DNA of 64,000 nt from Streptomyces sp. XY006 (GCF_002237655.1 NZ_NOKT01000031.1:43370-107369), one strand, 5' to 3'. Shown: positions 8,905 through 17,301, counted from the stretch's first letter. Notes: generated from the letters alone by a model not told the origin. Translations and numbers: made by a program.

Positions 8905-10197
8905 TCAGGCGGCGTTCGAGGAGGGCGAACCCGAGCCCGTGGGGGTCGCCTTCAGGAACTCCCGCCAGCCGCCCGCCGGCTGCTGCCCGACATCGAGGGT
9001 CCGCAGCTTCGCCAGCACCTCGGGCCGCTGCGCGTCCATCCAGTCGACGTACTGCCGGAAAGAGACGAGACGCACATCGCCGCCCTTGTCCTTCTCGCGC
9101 GCCATGTGCTTGAAGGCCTCCTCGACGGCGTCCATGTAGATGCCGCCGTTCCACTGCTCGAAGTGGTTGCCGATGAAGAGAGGTGCCCGGTTTGTCTCGT
9201 ATGCCCGCTTGAAGCCCTGGATGTAGGCCTGGGCCGACTGCTCGCGCCAGCCCGGGTAGTTGTGCGCGGGCGCCTTCGTGGAGTTCAGGGACTGGTTGGC
9301 CAGCATGTTGTAGTCCATCGAGAGGACCTCGAAGCGGCGGCCGGGGAAAGGTATCTGCTGCAGCGGCAGGTCCCAGATGCCCTGCCGCTTCACGGGCCAC
9401 ACCTGGCGGCCGCCCGGGGAGGAGGCGTCGTAGCGCCAGCCCAGCGCGCGGGCGGTGGGCAGCAGGTTGTCCTGGCCGAGCAGGCACGGCGTGCGGCCGC
9501 CGACGAGCTCCTTGTCGTAGTCGAACGGCAGCGCCGGCAGGTCCGTCCAGCCGGTGTTGGTGCGCCACTGCTTCACGAAGGACTTCGCCTGGTCGATCTC
9601 GCTGCGCCACTGGCGGGGCGTCCAGTTCTTGACCGAGCCGTGGGACTCGCCGCAGAAGTGGCCGTTGAAGTGCGTGCCGATCTCGTGGCCCTCCAGCCAG
9701 GCGCGGCGGACGTTCTTCAGCGTGTCCTTGATGTGCGCGTCGGTGAGGTAGCCGATGTCGGAGGCGCCGCGCGGGTTGTTCGGCGGGTCGTAGAGGCGCT
9801 TCTTCGACTCGGGCAGCAGGTACAGCCCGGACAGGAAGAACGTCATGCTCGCGCCGTGCTCCTTGGCCAGGTCGAGGAAGCGCGGGAAGAGGCCGTTGCC
9901 GACCTCGCCGGCGCCGTCCCAGGAGAACACGACGAACTGCGGGGGCGCCTGACCCGGCTGGAGCGGCTCGGGCTTCGCGGGCTGGTGGGGCTGCTTGCCG
10001 GTGTAGGCGGTGGAGCCGTCGCCGATGGGGCGGGCGGTGGGCTCGGGCTTCGGCTTACCCTGCGCGCTGTCGCCGCCGGAACCGTCGGCATGGCTCGAAT
10101 CGTCCGACCCCGTGAGGCCGGCGCACCCGGCGAGCGAGACAGCGGCGGCGGCTCCCGCGCCGATTGAGAGCATTCCCCTGCGGGAGTAAGGGCGCAT
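8905..10197 (-). CDS. Lipid-anchored polysaccharide-deacetylase-like (NodB-fold) protein
   Basis: A 430-residue exported protein. The N-terminus RPYSRRGMLSIGAGAAAAVS followed by LAGC is a twin-arginine-like lipoprotein signal, then about 60 residues of low-complexity linker. The body resembles a NodB-type beta/alpha barrel: FVVFSWDGAGE (metal Asp position), then EGHEIGTHFNGHFCG, which carries a HxxxH-like pair. Near the end LFIGNHFEQWNGG gives another conserved His. It is likely a carbohydrate-active or cell-wall enzyme, but the usual second Asp of the TFDDG motif is not clear, so catalytic activity is uncertain. It is transcribed in the same direction as, and 66 bp before, the tlpA-ccs block. 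Confidence 0.8.
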   Translation of the reverse strand: MRPYSRRGMLSIGAGAAAAVSLAGCAGLTGSDDSSHADGSGGDSAQGKPKPEPTARPIGDGSTAYTGKQPHQPAKPEPLQPGQAPPQFVVFSWDGAGEVGNGLFPRFLDLAKEHGASMTFFLSGLYLLPESKKRLYDPPNNPRGASDIGYLTDAHIKDTLKNVRRAWLEGHEIGTHFNGHFCGESHGSVKNWTPRQWRSEIDQAKSFVKQWRTNTGWTDLPALPFDYDKELVGGRTPCLLGQDNLLPTARALGWRYDASSPGGRQVWPVKRQGIWDLPLQQIPFPGRRFEVLSMDYNMLANQSLNSTKAPAHNYPGWREQSAQAYIQGFKRAYETNRAPLFIGNHFEQWNGGIYMDAVEEAFKHMAREKDKGGDVRLVSFRQYVDWMDAQRPEVLAKLRTLDVGQQPAGGWREFLKATPTGSGSPSSNAA

Positions 10198-10316
10198 GGC
10201 TTCCCCGATCCGTCACGTTCTCTGGTGGTCACCCAGTCAGAGGACGTGACGGTCGAGGAGGTTCCGCCCAAATGCGCAGATTCCGTAACGAAGGAGTCGA
10301 AAGCGATCGGAAAGGG

Positions 10317-10380
10317 TCAGGCCCTGTACCGATCAGGCCCTGTACCGGTCGGGCCCAGTACTGGTCCGGCCCTAGGCGCC
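10317..10380. repeat. 16-bp tandem repeat between two leftward genes
   Basis: Four units start at 10317, 10333, 10349 and 10365: TCAGGCCCTGTACCGA, TCAGGCCCTGTACCGG, TCGGGCCCAGTACTGG and a partial fourth that runs into the phosphatase stop codon. The period equals that of the tract at 537-712 and the GTCAGG start is shared. The third and second units also form an inverted pairing (GTACCGG / CCAGTAC), so a transcript hairpin at the end of the phosphatase gene is possible. Confidence 0.75.
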
Positions 10381-11103
10381 GAACGCCTTGTCCTTGCCCT
10401 TCACCGGCTTCGCCCCCGCGAGGAGATGCGCCGGGACGAGATCGCGGGCCGGCTCGTTGTAGCCGACGGAGACGATCCGGTCGCCCCGGTACGTGAAGGT
10501 CGTCAGCGAGGCGAGCGTGCACTGCCGCTTGCGCGGGTCGTGCCACAGCCGCCGCCGCTCGACGTAGGACCGCACGATCCAGATGGGCAGCTGGTGGCTG
10601 ACCACGACCGCCTCGTGCCCGCGGGCCTTGTCCTTCGCCGCGCCCAGCGCGCTCATCATGCGCACGACCTGGTCCACGTACGGCTCGCCCCAGGACGGCC
10701 GGAACGGGTTGACCAGGTGCCGCCAGTTGCCGGGCTTGCGCAGCGCCCCGTCCCCGACGCCGAACGTCTTGCCCTGGAAGATGTTCTCGGCCTCGATCAG
10801 CCGCTCGTCCGTGGCGAGGTCCAGCCCGTGCGCCTTGGCGATCGGCTCGGCCGTCTCCTGCGCGCGCTCCAGCGGCGAGGCGACGACGTACGTCACGTCC
10901 CGCCCGGCCAGGTGGTCCGCGACCCGGTCGGCCATGCGGCGGCCCAGCTCGGAGAGGTGGTAGCCGGGCAGCCGGCCGTAGAGGATGCCGTCCGGGTTGG
11001 CGACCTCGCCGTGCCGCATGAGGTGGACGACGGTGATGTCCTGGTCGCTCGTGCTGCTGCTCGTGCCGCTCAGGTCGCCGTGGGGGCTCGTCACGTCGCT
11101 CAT
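10372..11103 (-). CDS. Histidine phosphatase family protein (phosphoglycerate-mutase-like)
   Basis: A 243-residue branch-1 histidine phosphatase. The phosphate-binding RHG motif is in VVHLMRHGEVANPDG (about residue 30) and the second catalytic His in AVVVSHQLPIW. The ATG at 11103 overlaps the hemL stop by 4 nt (ATGA), so it is co-translated with hemL. This hemL-phosphatase-TlpA-CcdA-ResB-CcsB order is one I associate with Streptomyces chromosomes and links haem synthesis to cytochrome c assembly, but the phosphatase substrate is unknown. Confidence 0.9.
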   Translation of the reverse strand: MSDVTSPHGDLSGTSSSTSDQDITVVHLMRHGEVANPDGILYGRLPGYHLSELGRRMADRVADHLAGRDVTYVVASPLERAQETAEPIAKAHGLDLATDERLIEAENIFQGKTFGVGDGALRKPGNWRHLVNPFRPSWGEPYVDQVVRMMSALGAAKDKARGHEAVVVSHQLPIWIVRSYVERRRLWHDPRKRQCTLASLTTFTYRGDRIVSVGYNEPARDLVPAHLLAGAKPVKGKDKAFGA

Positions 11104-12416
11104 GCCGTCGCCTCCGCCGCCGCGCGGGCCGCCGCCGGGAGGGCGTCGGCGATCTTCTGCACGGCTCGCTCGTCGTGCGCCGTGGACACGAACCAGGACT
11201 CGAAGGAGGACGGCGGCAGGTAGACGCCGTTCGCGAGCAGGGAGTGGAAGAACGCGGTGAAGCGGAATGACTCCTGCGTCTTGGCGTCCTCGTAGTTGCG
11301 CACGGGCCGGTCGGTGAAGAACACGGAGAACATGTTCGAGGCGGTCTGCAGCCGGTGGGCGACGCCCTCCTTGGTCAGGGCCTCGGTGACCAGGCCCTGG
11401 ATCTCCTTCGACACGGCGTCGACCTTCGCGTAGGCCGCGTCGTCGAGCAGCCGCAGCTGGGCGAGGCCGGCGGCGGTGGCGACGGGGTTCCCGGAGAGGG
11501 TGCCGGCCTGGTAGACGGGCCCGGCCGGGGCCAGGTGCGCCATGACGTCCGCGCGTCCGCCGAAGGCCGCGGCGGGGAAGCCGCCGCCCATCACCTTGCC
11601 GAAGGTCATCAGGTCCGGGACCACGCCGTCGACCCCGAACCACCCGGCGCGGCTGGTCCGGAAGCCGGTCATGACCTCGTCGGAGATGTAGAGGGCGCCG
11701 TTCTCGGAGCAGAGGTCCTTCAGGCCCTGGTTGAACCCCTCGGCGGGCGGTACGACGCCCATGTTGCCCGGGGAGGCCTCGGTGATCACGCAGGCGATCT
11801 CGCCGGGGTGGGCCCGGAAGGCCTCGCGGACGGCGTCGAGGTCGTTGTAGGGCAGGACGATGGTGTCGCCGGCCTGGGCGCCCGTGACGCCCGGGGTGTC
11901 GGGCAGCGCGAAGGTGGCGACGCCGCTGCCGGCCGCGGCGAGCAGCGAGTCGACGTGGCCGTGGTAGCAGCCCGCGAACTTGACCACCTTCGTGCGCCGG
12001 GTGAAGCCCCGCGCGAGCCGGATCGCGGACATGGTCGCCTCGGTCCCGCTGGACACGAGCCGGACCTGCTCCAGCGGCGCGACCCGGGCGACCATCTCCT
12101 CGGCGAGCGCGACCTCGCCCTCACCGGGCGTGCCGAAGGACGTGCCCCGGGCGACGGCGTCCTGCACGGCCGCGATCACCTCGGGGTGCGCGTGCCCGAG
12201 GATCATGGGACCCCAGGAACACACGAGGTCCACATACTCCCGGCCGTCCGCGTCCGTCAGATACGGGCCCGTCCCGGACACCATGAACCGTGGCGTGCCG
12301 CCGACGGCCCGGAAGGCCCGGACCGGGGAGTTCACGCCGCCGGGTGTGACGGCCGCCGCGCGGTCGAACAGAGCCTGCGAGGCCGGTGCTTCATACGGAT
12401 ATGACAGTTCGCTCAT
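11100..12416 (-). CDS. hemL: Glutamate-1-semialdehyde 2,1-aminomutase
   Basis: PLP enzyme of the C5 pathway that converts glutamate-1-semialdehyde to 5-aminolevulinate for haem synthesis. The 438 residues contain the HemL signatures TPGGVNSPVRAF, SSGTEATMSAIRLARG, FAGCYHGHVDSLL, SDEVMTGFR and the PLP lysine in MTFGKVMGGGFPAAAF. ATG 12416 gives MSELSYPYEAP; an upstream in-frame extension to 12824 lacks family similarity. It leads the leftward hemL-phosphatase pair, functionally linked to the cytochrome c genes that follow. Confidence 0.97.
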   Translation of the reverse strand: MSELSYPYEAPASQALFDRAAAVTPGGVNSPVRAFRAVGGTPRFMVSGTGPYLTDADGREYVDLVCSWGPMILGHAHPEVIAAVQDAVARGTSFGTPGEGEVALAEEMVARVAPLEQVRLVSSGTEATMSAIRLARGFTRRTKVVKFAGCYHGHVDSLLAAAGSGVATFALPDTPGVTGAQAGDTIVLPYNDLDAVREAFRAHPGEIACVITEASPGNMGVVPPAEGFNQGLKDLCSENGALYISDEVMTGFRTSRAGWFGVDGVVPDLMTFGKVMGGGFPAAAFGGRADVMAHLAPAGPVYQAGTLSGNPVATAAGLAQLRLLDDAAYAKVDAVSKEIQGLVTEALTKEGVAHRLQTASNMFSVFFTDRPVRNYEDAKTQESFRFTAFFHSLLANGVYLPPSSFESWFVSTAHDERAVQKIADALPAAARAAAEATA

Positions 12417-12928
12417 GACCTGCGACTTCTCCGACCTTCTCCGACGTAGTCGGGCTCCGGGTGCCATTGACCTGTTCAGGGTAGGCCAGCGGGCCGGGGG
12501 CGAGGGCGTGGGACGACCGGACCCCGGGCCCCCGTCGTCTGCGAGACTGGGACCTGATACACACAGCTCGGCCGGCTCCACGCTGGTCGAAGGCTGCGAA
12601 GATCCTGCGGACAGATGTTTCAGCGCACGTTTCGGCGGGCGGCCGTGGGGGAGGTCACTGACACGATGATCGGGTTGCGCGGCGGGGGCGACGCGTTCTG
12701 GAAAAGCAGTCGGGTGGAGATATGCATCGCGGTGGCGGACTGGGCGAGGGGACCGATGACCTGGGTCCTCGACGTGCCCGGCGGGGAAGGCACCGGCGCG
12801 AAGCGGAGGACACGCAGGAGACACGGCAGGCCCAGGGTCGGCCGAGTGAACCGGAGCGCCTCGACGGACGTACTGAACGCCGAGTGGACGATCTTCGGTC
12901 CGGGAGCGGGAATGGTGGTCGGGTGGGG
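12417..12928. other. Intergenic region, divergent hemL / attB-gene promoters
   Basis: About 510 bp between the hemL start and the next rightward gene. Open frames exist on both strands but their translations are Arg/Gly-rich with no recognisable family, so I treat the stretch as regulatory. A long in-frame extension of the next gene (from 12722) crosses it and is not supported. Confidence 0.5.
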
Positions 12929-13360
12929 GTGACGTACAAGTACTTCGGCGCGCCCGACGGCGCCACCGCGGCCCGCGTCCCGATCTCGATGCGTCCCGAG
13001 GAACTCGGCGGCGACGAGCTCGGCATGAACGGCATGTTCACGAAGATCAAGCCGGAGACCATGGCGGCGATGGTCCTGACGGGCATCGAGGGCGTCCCGC
13101 TGCACAAGGTCCCGCCCCTGGAGCTGGTCGTCCTGCACCCGGACTACGCGGTCGTCAAGCTCCCCATGACGGTCGTCGACCCCCTGCGCGGCATCGGCGA
13201 GGAGGCGGTCGGAGCGGCGGCCTTCATCTGGTCGACGGTCCCGGACCGCGGCGGCCCACGAGACGCGTTCAACGTCTACCAACTGCTGCACGAGTGGCAG
13301 GACTTCTCGCATCGGTTGCATGAGGCGGGGCACCAGCCGTATTGCTTGGTGTGGCCCTGA
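12929..13360 (+). CDS. Conserved hypothetical protein; integration target gene
   Basis: A 143-residue protein of unknown function, starting GTG ACG TAC AAG with a GGGTGGGGG tract just upstream. It has no signal or membrane segment; the sequence is well mixed (KYFGAPDGATAARVP, GIEGVPLHKVPPLELVVLHP, FNVYQLLHEWQDFSHRLHEA) and looks like a folded cytoplasmic protein. Its last 18 codons after the 15-bp core are supplied by the integrated element: they use codons such as CAT, TTG and TAT that are rare in the host part, yet encode exactly the same residues as the displaced original 3' end at 36,158-36,233. The gene therefore stays intact after integration. Confidence 0.85.
   Translation: MTYKYFGAPDGATAARVPISMRPEELGGDELGMNGMFTKIKPETMAAMVLTGIEGVPLHKVPPLELVVLHPDYAVVKLPMTVVDPLRGIGEEAVGAAAFIWSTVPDRGGPRDAFNVYQLLHEWQDFSHRLHEAGHQPYCLVWP
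13292..13306 (+). other. attL core
   Basis: GAGTGGCAGGACTTC, encoding EWQDF of the target protein. Left of it is host sequence, right of it element sequence. The same 15 bases recur at 36,165-36,179; one base further left the two sites differ (C against T), then GCTGCA is again shared. Confidence 0.9.
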
Positions 13361-13390
13361 TCGGCTCTGAGCTGGGGTTTCTTGCGGGTT

Positions 13391-13419
13391 GGGCGGGGTC
13401 TTCGGACCTCGCCCTTTTT
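13391..13419 (+). terminator. Rho-independent terminator inside the left element end
   Basis: GGGCGGGGTC-TTCG-GACCTCGCCC followed by TTTTT: a 10-bp stem with one G-U pair, a UUCG tetraloop and a T run. It lies 30 bp after the stop of the target gene and before the convergent integrase end, so the element brings a terminator for the gene it interrupts. Confidence 0.9.
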
Positions 13420-13437
13420 GGTGCCGGGGGAGGGCCG

Positions 13438-14784
13438 TCAGGCGGCCAGGGCACATTGAGGGCACATTGGTTTTGCTGGGGGTGCTGATGTGCCCTGGGC
13501 TGCGGGTGGGTCGCCGTCGTTTTCCGCCTCGGCTTCCGTTTCCGTGAAGGCGTCGTCGATCGCCTTGCGGGTGCGGGTCTCGCTGGACGGCAGCAAGTGC
13601 GTGTACGTCCGGAGCGTGAAGCCCGGGTCCGAGTGGCCGAGGTACTCGGAGAGCGCCTTTATGCTCTCACCCGCGTCCAGGAGCACGGAGGCGTAGGCGT
13701 GCCGGAGGGCGTGCATCCCGTCTTCGGGGGCCGCCTGGAGGTACCTCGCACCGCGCTCGCGGGGAGGGATCACGCCGGCGGCAGCCAGAGCGCGCTTCCA
13801 GTCGCCCATGTTGAAGACGCTGCGGTTGTAGGCCCGCCCCTTCTGGTCGACGAAGAGGAGACGGAAGGTCTTCGGCTCGCCGTCCGGCTTGGCCCACGGC
13901 AGGGTGACCTCGACCGGCGGGAACTCCTTCGTGTGGGCCTTGAGGGCGGCAGCAAGCTGGGCCGGTAGAGGCACAGATCGGATCTTGTTCCCCTTGGGCA
14001 GGGCGAAGACGGGCTTCGTGCCGACGAGCCGTACCTGGCGGTTGACGTGGATCCAGCCGGTCTTGAAGTCGATGTCCTCGACGGCAAAGCCGAAGACCTC
14101 GCCCTGACGCAGGCCGCAGCCAAAGGCGAGCTTGCCGCCGGCCTGGAAGCGCTTGGGCAGGCCGGCGAGGACTGCCCGGACGCGCTCCAGAGGCCAAGGG
14201 ATGATCTTCTTCTTGGTCGCGGTCGGCAGCTTGACCGACTTCGCCTTGCAGGGGTTCTTCGGCAGGAGCCCATCCTCCACGGCCGCGCCGAGGATACTGG
14301 AGAGGATGTCGAAGATGCCCTCGATCGTCGACACCTCCAGGCGGGCGTCCTGGAGGGTGCGGATCCAGCCCTGGATGACCGAGGGCTGGTTGAGGGAACG
14401 AAGCTCGCGTCGCCCGAGGTGCTCGACGATGTGGTTGCGGACCGTTGCCTCGTAGCGGAGGGCTGTCGTCGGACCGACGGAGTTCGCGTCCAACCACTTC
14501 TGTGCGTAGGCGCCGAGCGTCTGCTTCGTCTCGGCTGGCACGACGTAGGAACCGCGCCGGATCTCGACGTCGACCTCAGCGGCCCGGTTGTCCGCCTCAG
14601 CCTTGGTGTCGAAGTTCTCCTTGCGCTGGCGGCCGTCCAGATCGCGGTAGCGGACCTGCCACCGCTTGCCGACGCCATGATCGGCGGTGGGGACCATCTG
14701 CCGCGTACGGCTCTTGTGTTCACCGCACTCGGCCTCGGTGGGCTTGGGGTGGGACTTGTGCCAGCGGTCGTACACGTCAGCCAA
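13438..14784 (-). CDS. int: Tyrosine recombinase (integrase)
   Basis: A 448-residue site-specific recombinase. Order: an N-terminal arm-binding domain (KRWQVRYRDLDGRQRKENF), a core-binding SAM-like domain (KQTLGAYAQKWLDANSVG onwards) and the catalytic domain with Arg in GCGLRQGEVFG, HALRHAYAS (His-x-x-Arg), the LGHSD His and the nucleophile Tyr in LRTYTHLLP. The start is taken as TTG 14784 (LADVYDRWHK), overlapping the XRE stop by 8 nt; an ATG-initiated frame to 14898 would run through the XRE gene. The gene ends 132 bp from attL, and its last codons contain both left AGGGCACAT arm-type repeats. It catalyses integration and excision of this element. Confidence 0.96.
   Translation of the reverse strand: MADVYDRWHKSHPKPTEAECGEHKSRTRQMVPTADHGVGKRWQVRYRDLDGRQRKENFDTKAEADNRAAEVDVEIRRGSYVVPAETKQTLGAYAQKWLDANSVGPTTALRYEATVRNHIVEHLGRRELRSLNQPSVIQGWIRTLQDARLEVSTIEGIFDILSSILGAAVEDGLLPKNPCKAKSVKLPTATKKKIIPWPLERVRAVLAGLPKRFQAGGKLAFGCGLRQGEVFGFAVEDIDFKTGWIHVNRQVRLVGTKPVFALPKGNKIRSVPLPAQLAAALKAHTKEFPPVEVTLPWAKPDGEPKTFRLLFVDQKGRAYNRSVFNMGDWKRALAAAGVIPPRERGARYLQAAPEDGMHALRHAYASVLLDAGESIKALSEYLGHSDPGFTLRTYTHLLPSSETRTRKAIDDAFTETEAEAENDGDPPAAQGTSAPPAKPMCPQCALAA
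13448..13467 (+). other. Candidate integrase arm-type sites, left
   Basis: Two direct copies of AGGGCACAT at 13448-13456 and 13459-13467, period 11 bp, 142 bp inside attL. The same pair with the same period and orientation occurs 115 bp inside attR. Confidence 0.75.
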
Positions 14785-15073
14785 GAAGGACCCCCTGAAT
14801 GCGCTCCCAGGTCCGGAGCGGAGAGGTCTCCAGAGGCAGCAGGACTGCGTGCGAGACGCCGAGGGCGGCGGCGATCGCGACGAGGTCGTCGACGTCACAG
14901 CGGCGGTGGGCGCGCTCGGTGCGGCTGAGGGCTGTGTTACACATCGGGCGGCCCAGCGCGGTGCATCGGGCAGCCAGCTGGTGCTGGGTCAGGCCGCGCG
15001 CGATGCGTATTCGCTCTATGGCGTGGGCGGCGTGGAGGCCGGCGGGGCCTATTTCAACGGGTCGAGTTGCCAT
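14777..15073 (-). CDS. XRE-family helix-turn-helix regulator
   Basis: A 98-residue DNA-binding protein with a single HTH: IERIRIARGLTQHQLAARC then ALSRTERAHRRCDVDDLVAIAAAL. ATG 15073 is chosen because it starts just before the conserved region; an upstream extension to 15187 is Cys-rich and unconvincing. It is translationally coupled to the integrase (8-nt overlap), so it probably controls integrase expression or acts as the maintenance repressor of the element. Paired 20-bp inverted sites 41 bp upstream of its start and before the divergent excisionase-like gene are candidate operators. Confidence 0.85.
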   Translation of the reverse strand: MATRPVEIGPAGLHAAHAIERIRIARGLTQHQLAARCTALGRPMCNTALSRTERAHRRCDVDDLVAIAAALGVSHAVLLPLETSPLRTWERIQGVLLG

Positions 15074-15113
15074 GACAGGTAGCTGTAACTTGCAGCCGAC
15101 CTTTATGGCAAGA

Positions 15114-15482
15114 GTTGGCTCTAAAACTCTACAAAAGTCGTTGCAGGGTGACCGTGGGGCGGCGTGGCGTTTATCTCGCCCATTCACGAGGCACGGACGA
15201 GTAATTCCGGGAGTCGCCGTGCTAACTTGCCGTCACGCGTGAACTTTGGGCGTTTTGAGCCGGTAACCGATGATGTGCTCACCGCTTGCTTCAGCTCACC
15301 TGATCACCTGCCCAGACAGGCTCCGGCCTGCACCAACCGACGAGACGGGCCCGGTCGGTGCCCCCCGGGCGATCAGGGATGAGGAGGTAGTCGCCAACTT
15401 TTTGGTCAACGGCCGATCCACCTCTACGGTTATTACCCCTCCCAGCCACGCCGAGGGAATTAGTGGAGAGTTTTAGAACCAA
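15114..15482. promoter_or_regulatory. Divergent control region with inverted 20-bp sites
   Basis: GTTGGCTCTAAAACTCTACA at 15114-15133 recurs on the opposite strand at 15463-15482 as GTTGGTTCTAAAACTCTCCA (18 of 20 identical). One copy precedes the leftward XRE-int pair, the other precedes the rightward excisionase-like gene. The stretch between them is less GC-rich than its surroundings and has no convincing gene. Together with the first copy, AGAGTT and AACTCT form a small palindrome (15111-15130). Confidence 0.7.
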
Positions 15483-15552
15483 CGCTGGACTTCTTCGCTG
15501 GCGGTGTGGCTGTGTTGTCCAGGCACGCTGTCCAAGACCGAAAAGGAGCCCT

Positions 15553-15795
15553 GTGCCGAATACCTCTCTCCGCAGCGCGAACGCCCCTTCCTCCGCCGAC
15601 GCTGCCCGGCGCGGCCCGTTGGCCACCCCGGCGGAAGTCGCTGCCTATCTCGGGGTGCCGGTGAAAACGCTCTACCAGTGGAAGTACCGGGGCCTCGGCC
15701 CCAACGTGCACAAGGTCGGCCGCCACCTCCGCTACCGCTGGTCCGAGGTGGACGCCTGGGTGAACGCCCAGTCCGCGTACGACCTCACGGCCTGA
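15553..15795 (+). CDS. Excisionase-like MerR-type HTH protein
   Basis: An 80-residue protein with a winged-helix HTH of the excisionase/BldC type (HTH_17): LATPAEVAAYLGVPVKTLYQWKYRGLGPNVHKVGRHLRYRWSE is read in two parts, the recognition helix being VKTLYQW. GTG 15553 has AAGGAG 6 nt upstream. Such proteins bend DNA at att sites to favour excision, and its place opposite int and ahead of the transfer genes fits that role. Start and family are clear; the recombination role is inferred from context. Confidence 0.85.
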   Translation: MPNTSLRSANAPSSADAARRGPLATPAEVAAYLGVPVKTLYQWKYRGLGPNVHKVGRHLRYRWSEVDAWVNAQSAYDLTA

Positions 15796-15932
15796 AGCCG
15801 CCCTGCCGGGACAGCGAAGCGGCTCTCCGCGAGCCACCGCCGAGAGCCACAGAGTCCCCGCCCCCATCGCCCTTGAACGATCGAATCGGTGGGCCGGGCC
15901 TTGCCCGTCCGGCCCACCGGGAAGGAACGCCT

Positions 15933-17183
15933 ATGGACGAATCTACGTCCCCCGACTCCTCCGCCGCATCCTCGATACCCACCTGGCCGCCCGTCGCCGC
16001 CCTGGGCCAGGACGCCACCGCGAAAGCCTCGACCTCGGAGGACGACGAGCCAGGGCAGCCCGGAGAAGGCGCACAGCTACTGGACGAGCTGCAGGAAGCC
16101 ATCGCGCGGTACGTGATCCTGCCCAGCAGTGAGGCGCTGACCGCCGTCACGCTGTGGGTGGCGGCCACGCACATCCAGCCCGCCCTCCAGCACGCACCTC
16201 GCCTCGCCGTGGTCGGGCCTGCGAAGCGGTGCGGTAAGTCCCGCCTGCTGGACGTGCTCACCGAGACTGTGCGCGAGCCGCTGATCACGGTCAACACCAG
16301 CCCGGCGGTGGTCTTCCGCGCCATCGGTGCGGACCCGCCCACCCTGCTGGTGGACGAGGCCGACACCATCTTCGGCAGCATCAAGGCCGCCGAAAAGAAC
16401 GAGGAGCTGCGTGGCCTCCTCACCGCCGGCCACCAGCGCAACCGGCCCGCCCTGCGGATCTCCGGGCCGGAGCACAAGCCGCAGGCGTTCCCCACCTTCG
16501 CCATGGCCGCGCTCGCCGGCATCGGGGACCTGCCGGACACGGTCATGGACCGGGCCGTGGTGATCCGAATGCAGCGGCGCAAGCCAGGTGAGCGGGTGGA
16601 ACAGTTCCGCTCCCGCCGCGACATACCCGCCCTGCACGCCCTACGTGACCGGCTGACTGCCTGGCTGCGCCCGCTGATGGACACCGCAGCCGACCTGGTG
16701 CCGCCGATGCCGGTGCAGGACCGTGCGGCCGACACCTGGGAACCGCTGGTGGTCGTCGCCGAACTGGCAGGCGACTCCTGGCCGGAGCGAGCACGCGAAG
16801 CGTGCGTGGCCATGTGTGCCGCCGAGGTCGGCCAGGACGACGAGTCCAACGTGAAGACACGCCTGCTGAAGGACATCCGCCGCGTCTTCGCGTGCTACGG
16901 CGATCCTGACACCGTGCGCACGCGGGACCTACTGGAAGAGCTACTCAAGGACCAGGAGGCGCCGTGGGCGGAGTACCGCAACACCGGTCTGACCCCGCGC
17001 TACCTGGGGATCCTGCTGAAGGACTTCGGTATCCAGGCAGCCGTCCTCCGCTTCGAAGGCGGACGGCAGGCCCGGGGATTCGCCCACGCACAGTTCACCG
17101 ATGCCTGGGCCCGCTACTGCCCCGAGGAGCAGCCACCCGACGGCGGTGAGACCACACGTCACGGGTCGGCCGTACACCCGTAA
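15933..17183 (+). CDS. DUF3631-domain ATPase of mobile-element type
   Basis: A 416-residue P-loop protein. About 45 disordered residues precede a helicase-like core with Walker A VGPAKRCGKSRLLDVL (about residue 95) and Walker B LLVDEADTIFG (about 138), then a sensor-like stretch DTVMDRAVVIRMQRRKPGE. The C-terminal part carries the DUF3631 region ending RGFAHAQFTDAWARY. Family members are frequent in actinobacterial phages and integrative elements, where a DNA replication or processing role is suspected. ATG 15933 follows GGAAGG. Repeated GTGACGGGTC sites begin at its 3' end, which makes a replication-initiation role worth testing. Confidence 0.82.
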   Translation: MDESTSPDSSAASSIPTWPPVAALGQDATAKASTSEDDEPGQPGEGAQLLDELQEAIARYVILPSSEALTAVTLWVAATHIQPALQHAPRLAVVGPAKRCGKSRLLDVLTETVREPLITVNTSPAVVFRAIGADPPTLLVDEADTIFGSIKAAEKNEELRGLLTAGHQRNRPALRISGPEHKPQAFPTFAMAALAGIGDLPDTVMDRAVVIRMQRRKPGERVEQFRSRRDIPALHALRDRLTAWLRPLMDTAADLVPPMPVQDRAADTWEPLVVVAELAGDSWPERAREACVAMCAAEVGQDDESNVKTRLLKDIRRVFACYGDPDTVRTRDLLEELLKDQEAPWAEYRNTGLTPRYLGILLKDFGIQAAVLRFEGGRQARGFAHAQFTDAWARYCPEEQPPDGGETTRHGSAVHP

Positions 17184-17301
17184 ACACCCGTCGCACACGT
17201 CGCACCGCAGGTCATCCCCGTGACGGGTCCGGCAACTGTGACGGGTCCTCCCGTATCACGCCAGGTTCCCGTACCTGCCCTGACCAGGCATGCGACGGGT
17301 G
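17158..17301. repeat. Iteron-like GTGACGGGTC repeats, candidate origin
   Basis: GTCACGGGTC at 17158-17167, GTGACGGGTC at 17220-17229 and again at 17238-17247, and GCGACGGGTG at 17292-17301, all in the same orientation, with additional ACCCGTCGCA/CACGTCGCA copies between. The cluster covers the 193-bp gap between the DUF3631 gene and the DUF2637 gene. Position after a possible replication protein suggests an origin or a protein-binding array; function is inferred. Confidence 0.5.

Noticed and set aside
10198..10316. Gene or terminator in the gap between the deacetylase-like and phosphatase genes
   Set aside because: No frame with folded character and no hairpin with a T run; only the 16-bp repeats at its left edge stand out.
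12615..12932. A rightward 105-codon ORF before the target gene
   Set aside because: Overlaps the target gene start in another frame, with an Arg-rich low-complexity translation and no ribosome site.
13292..13306. tRNA gene as attachment site
   Set aside because: No tRNA cloverleaf or anticodon region is present at either end; the core encodes EWQDF of a protein gene.
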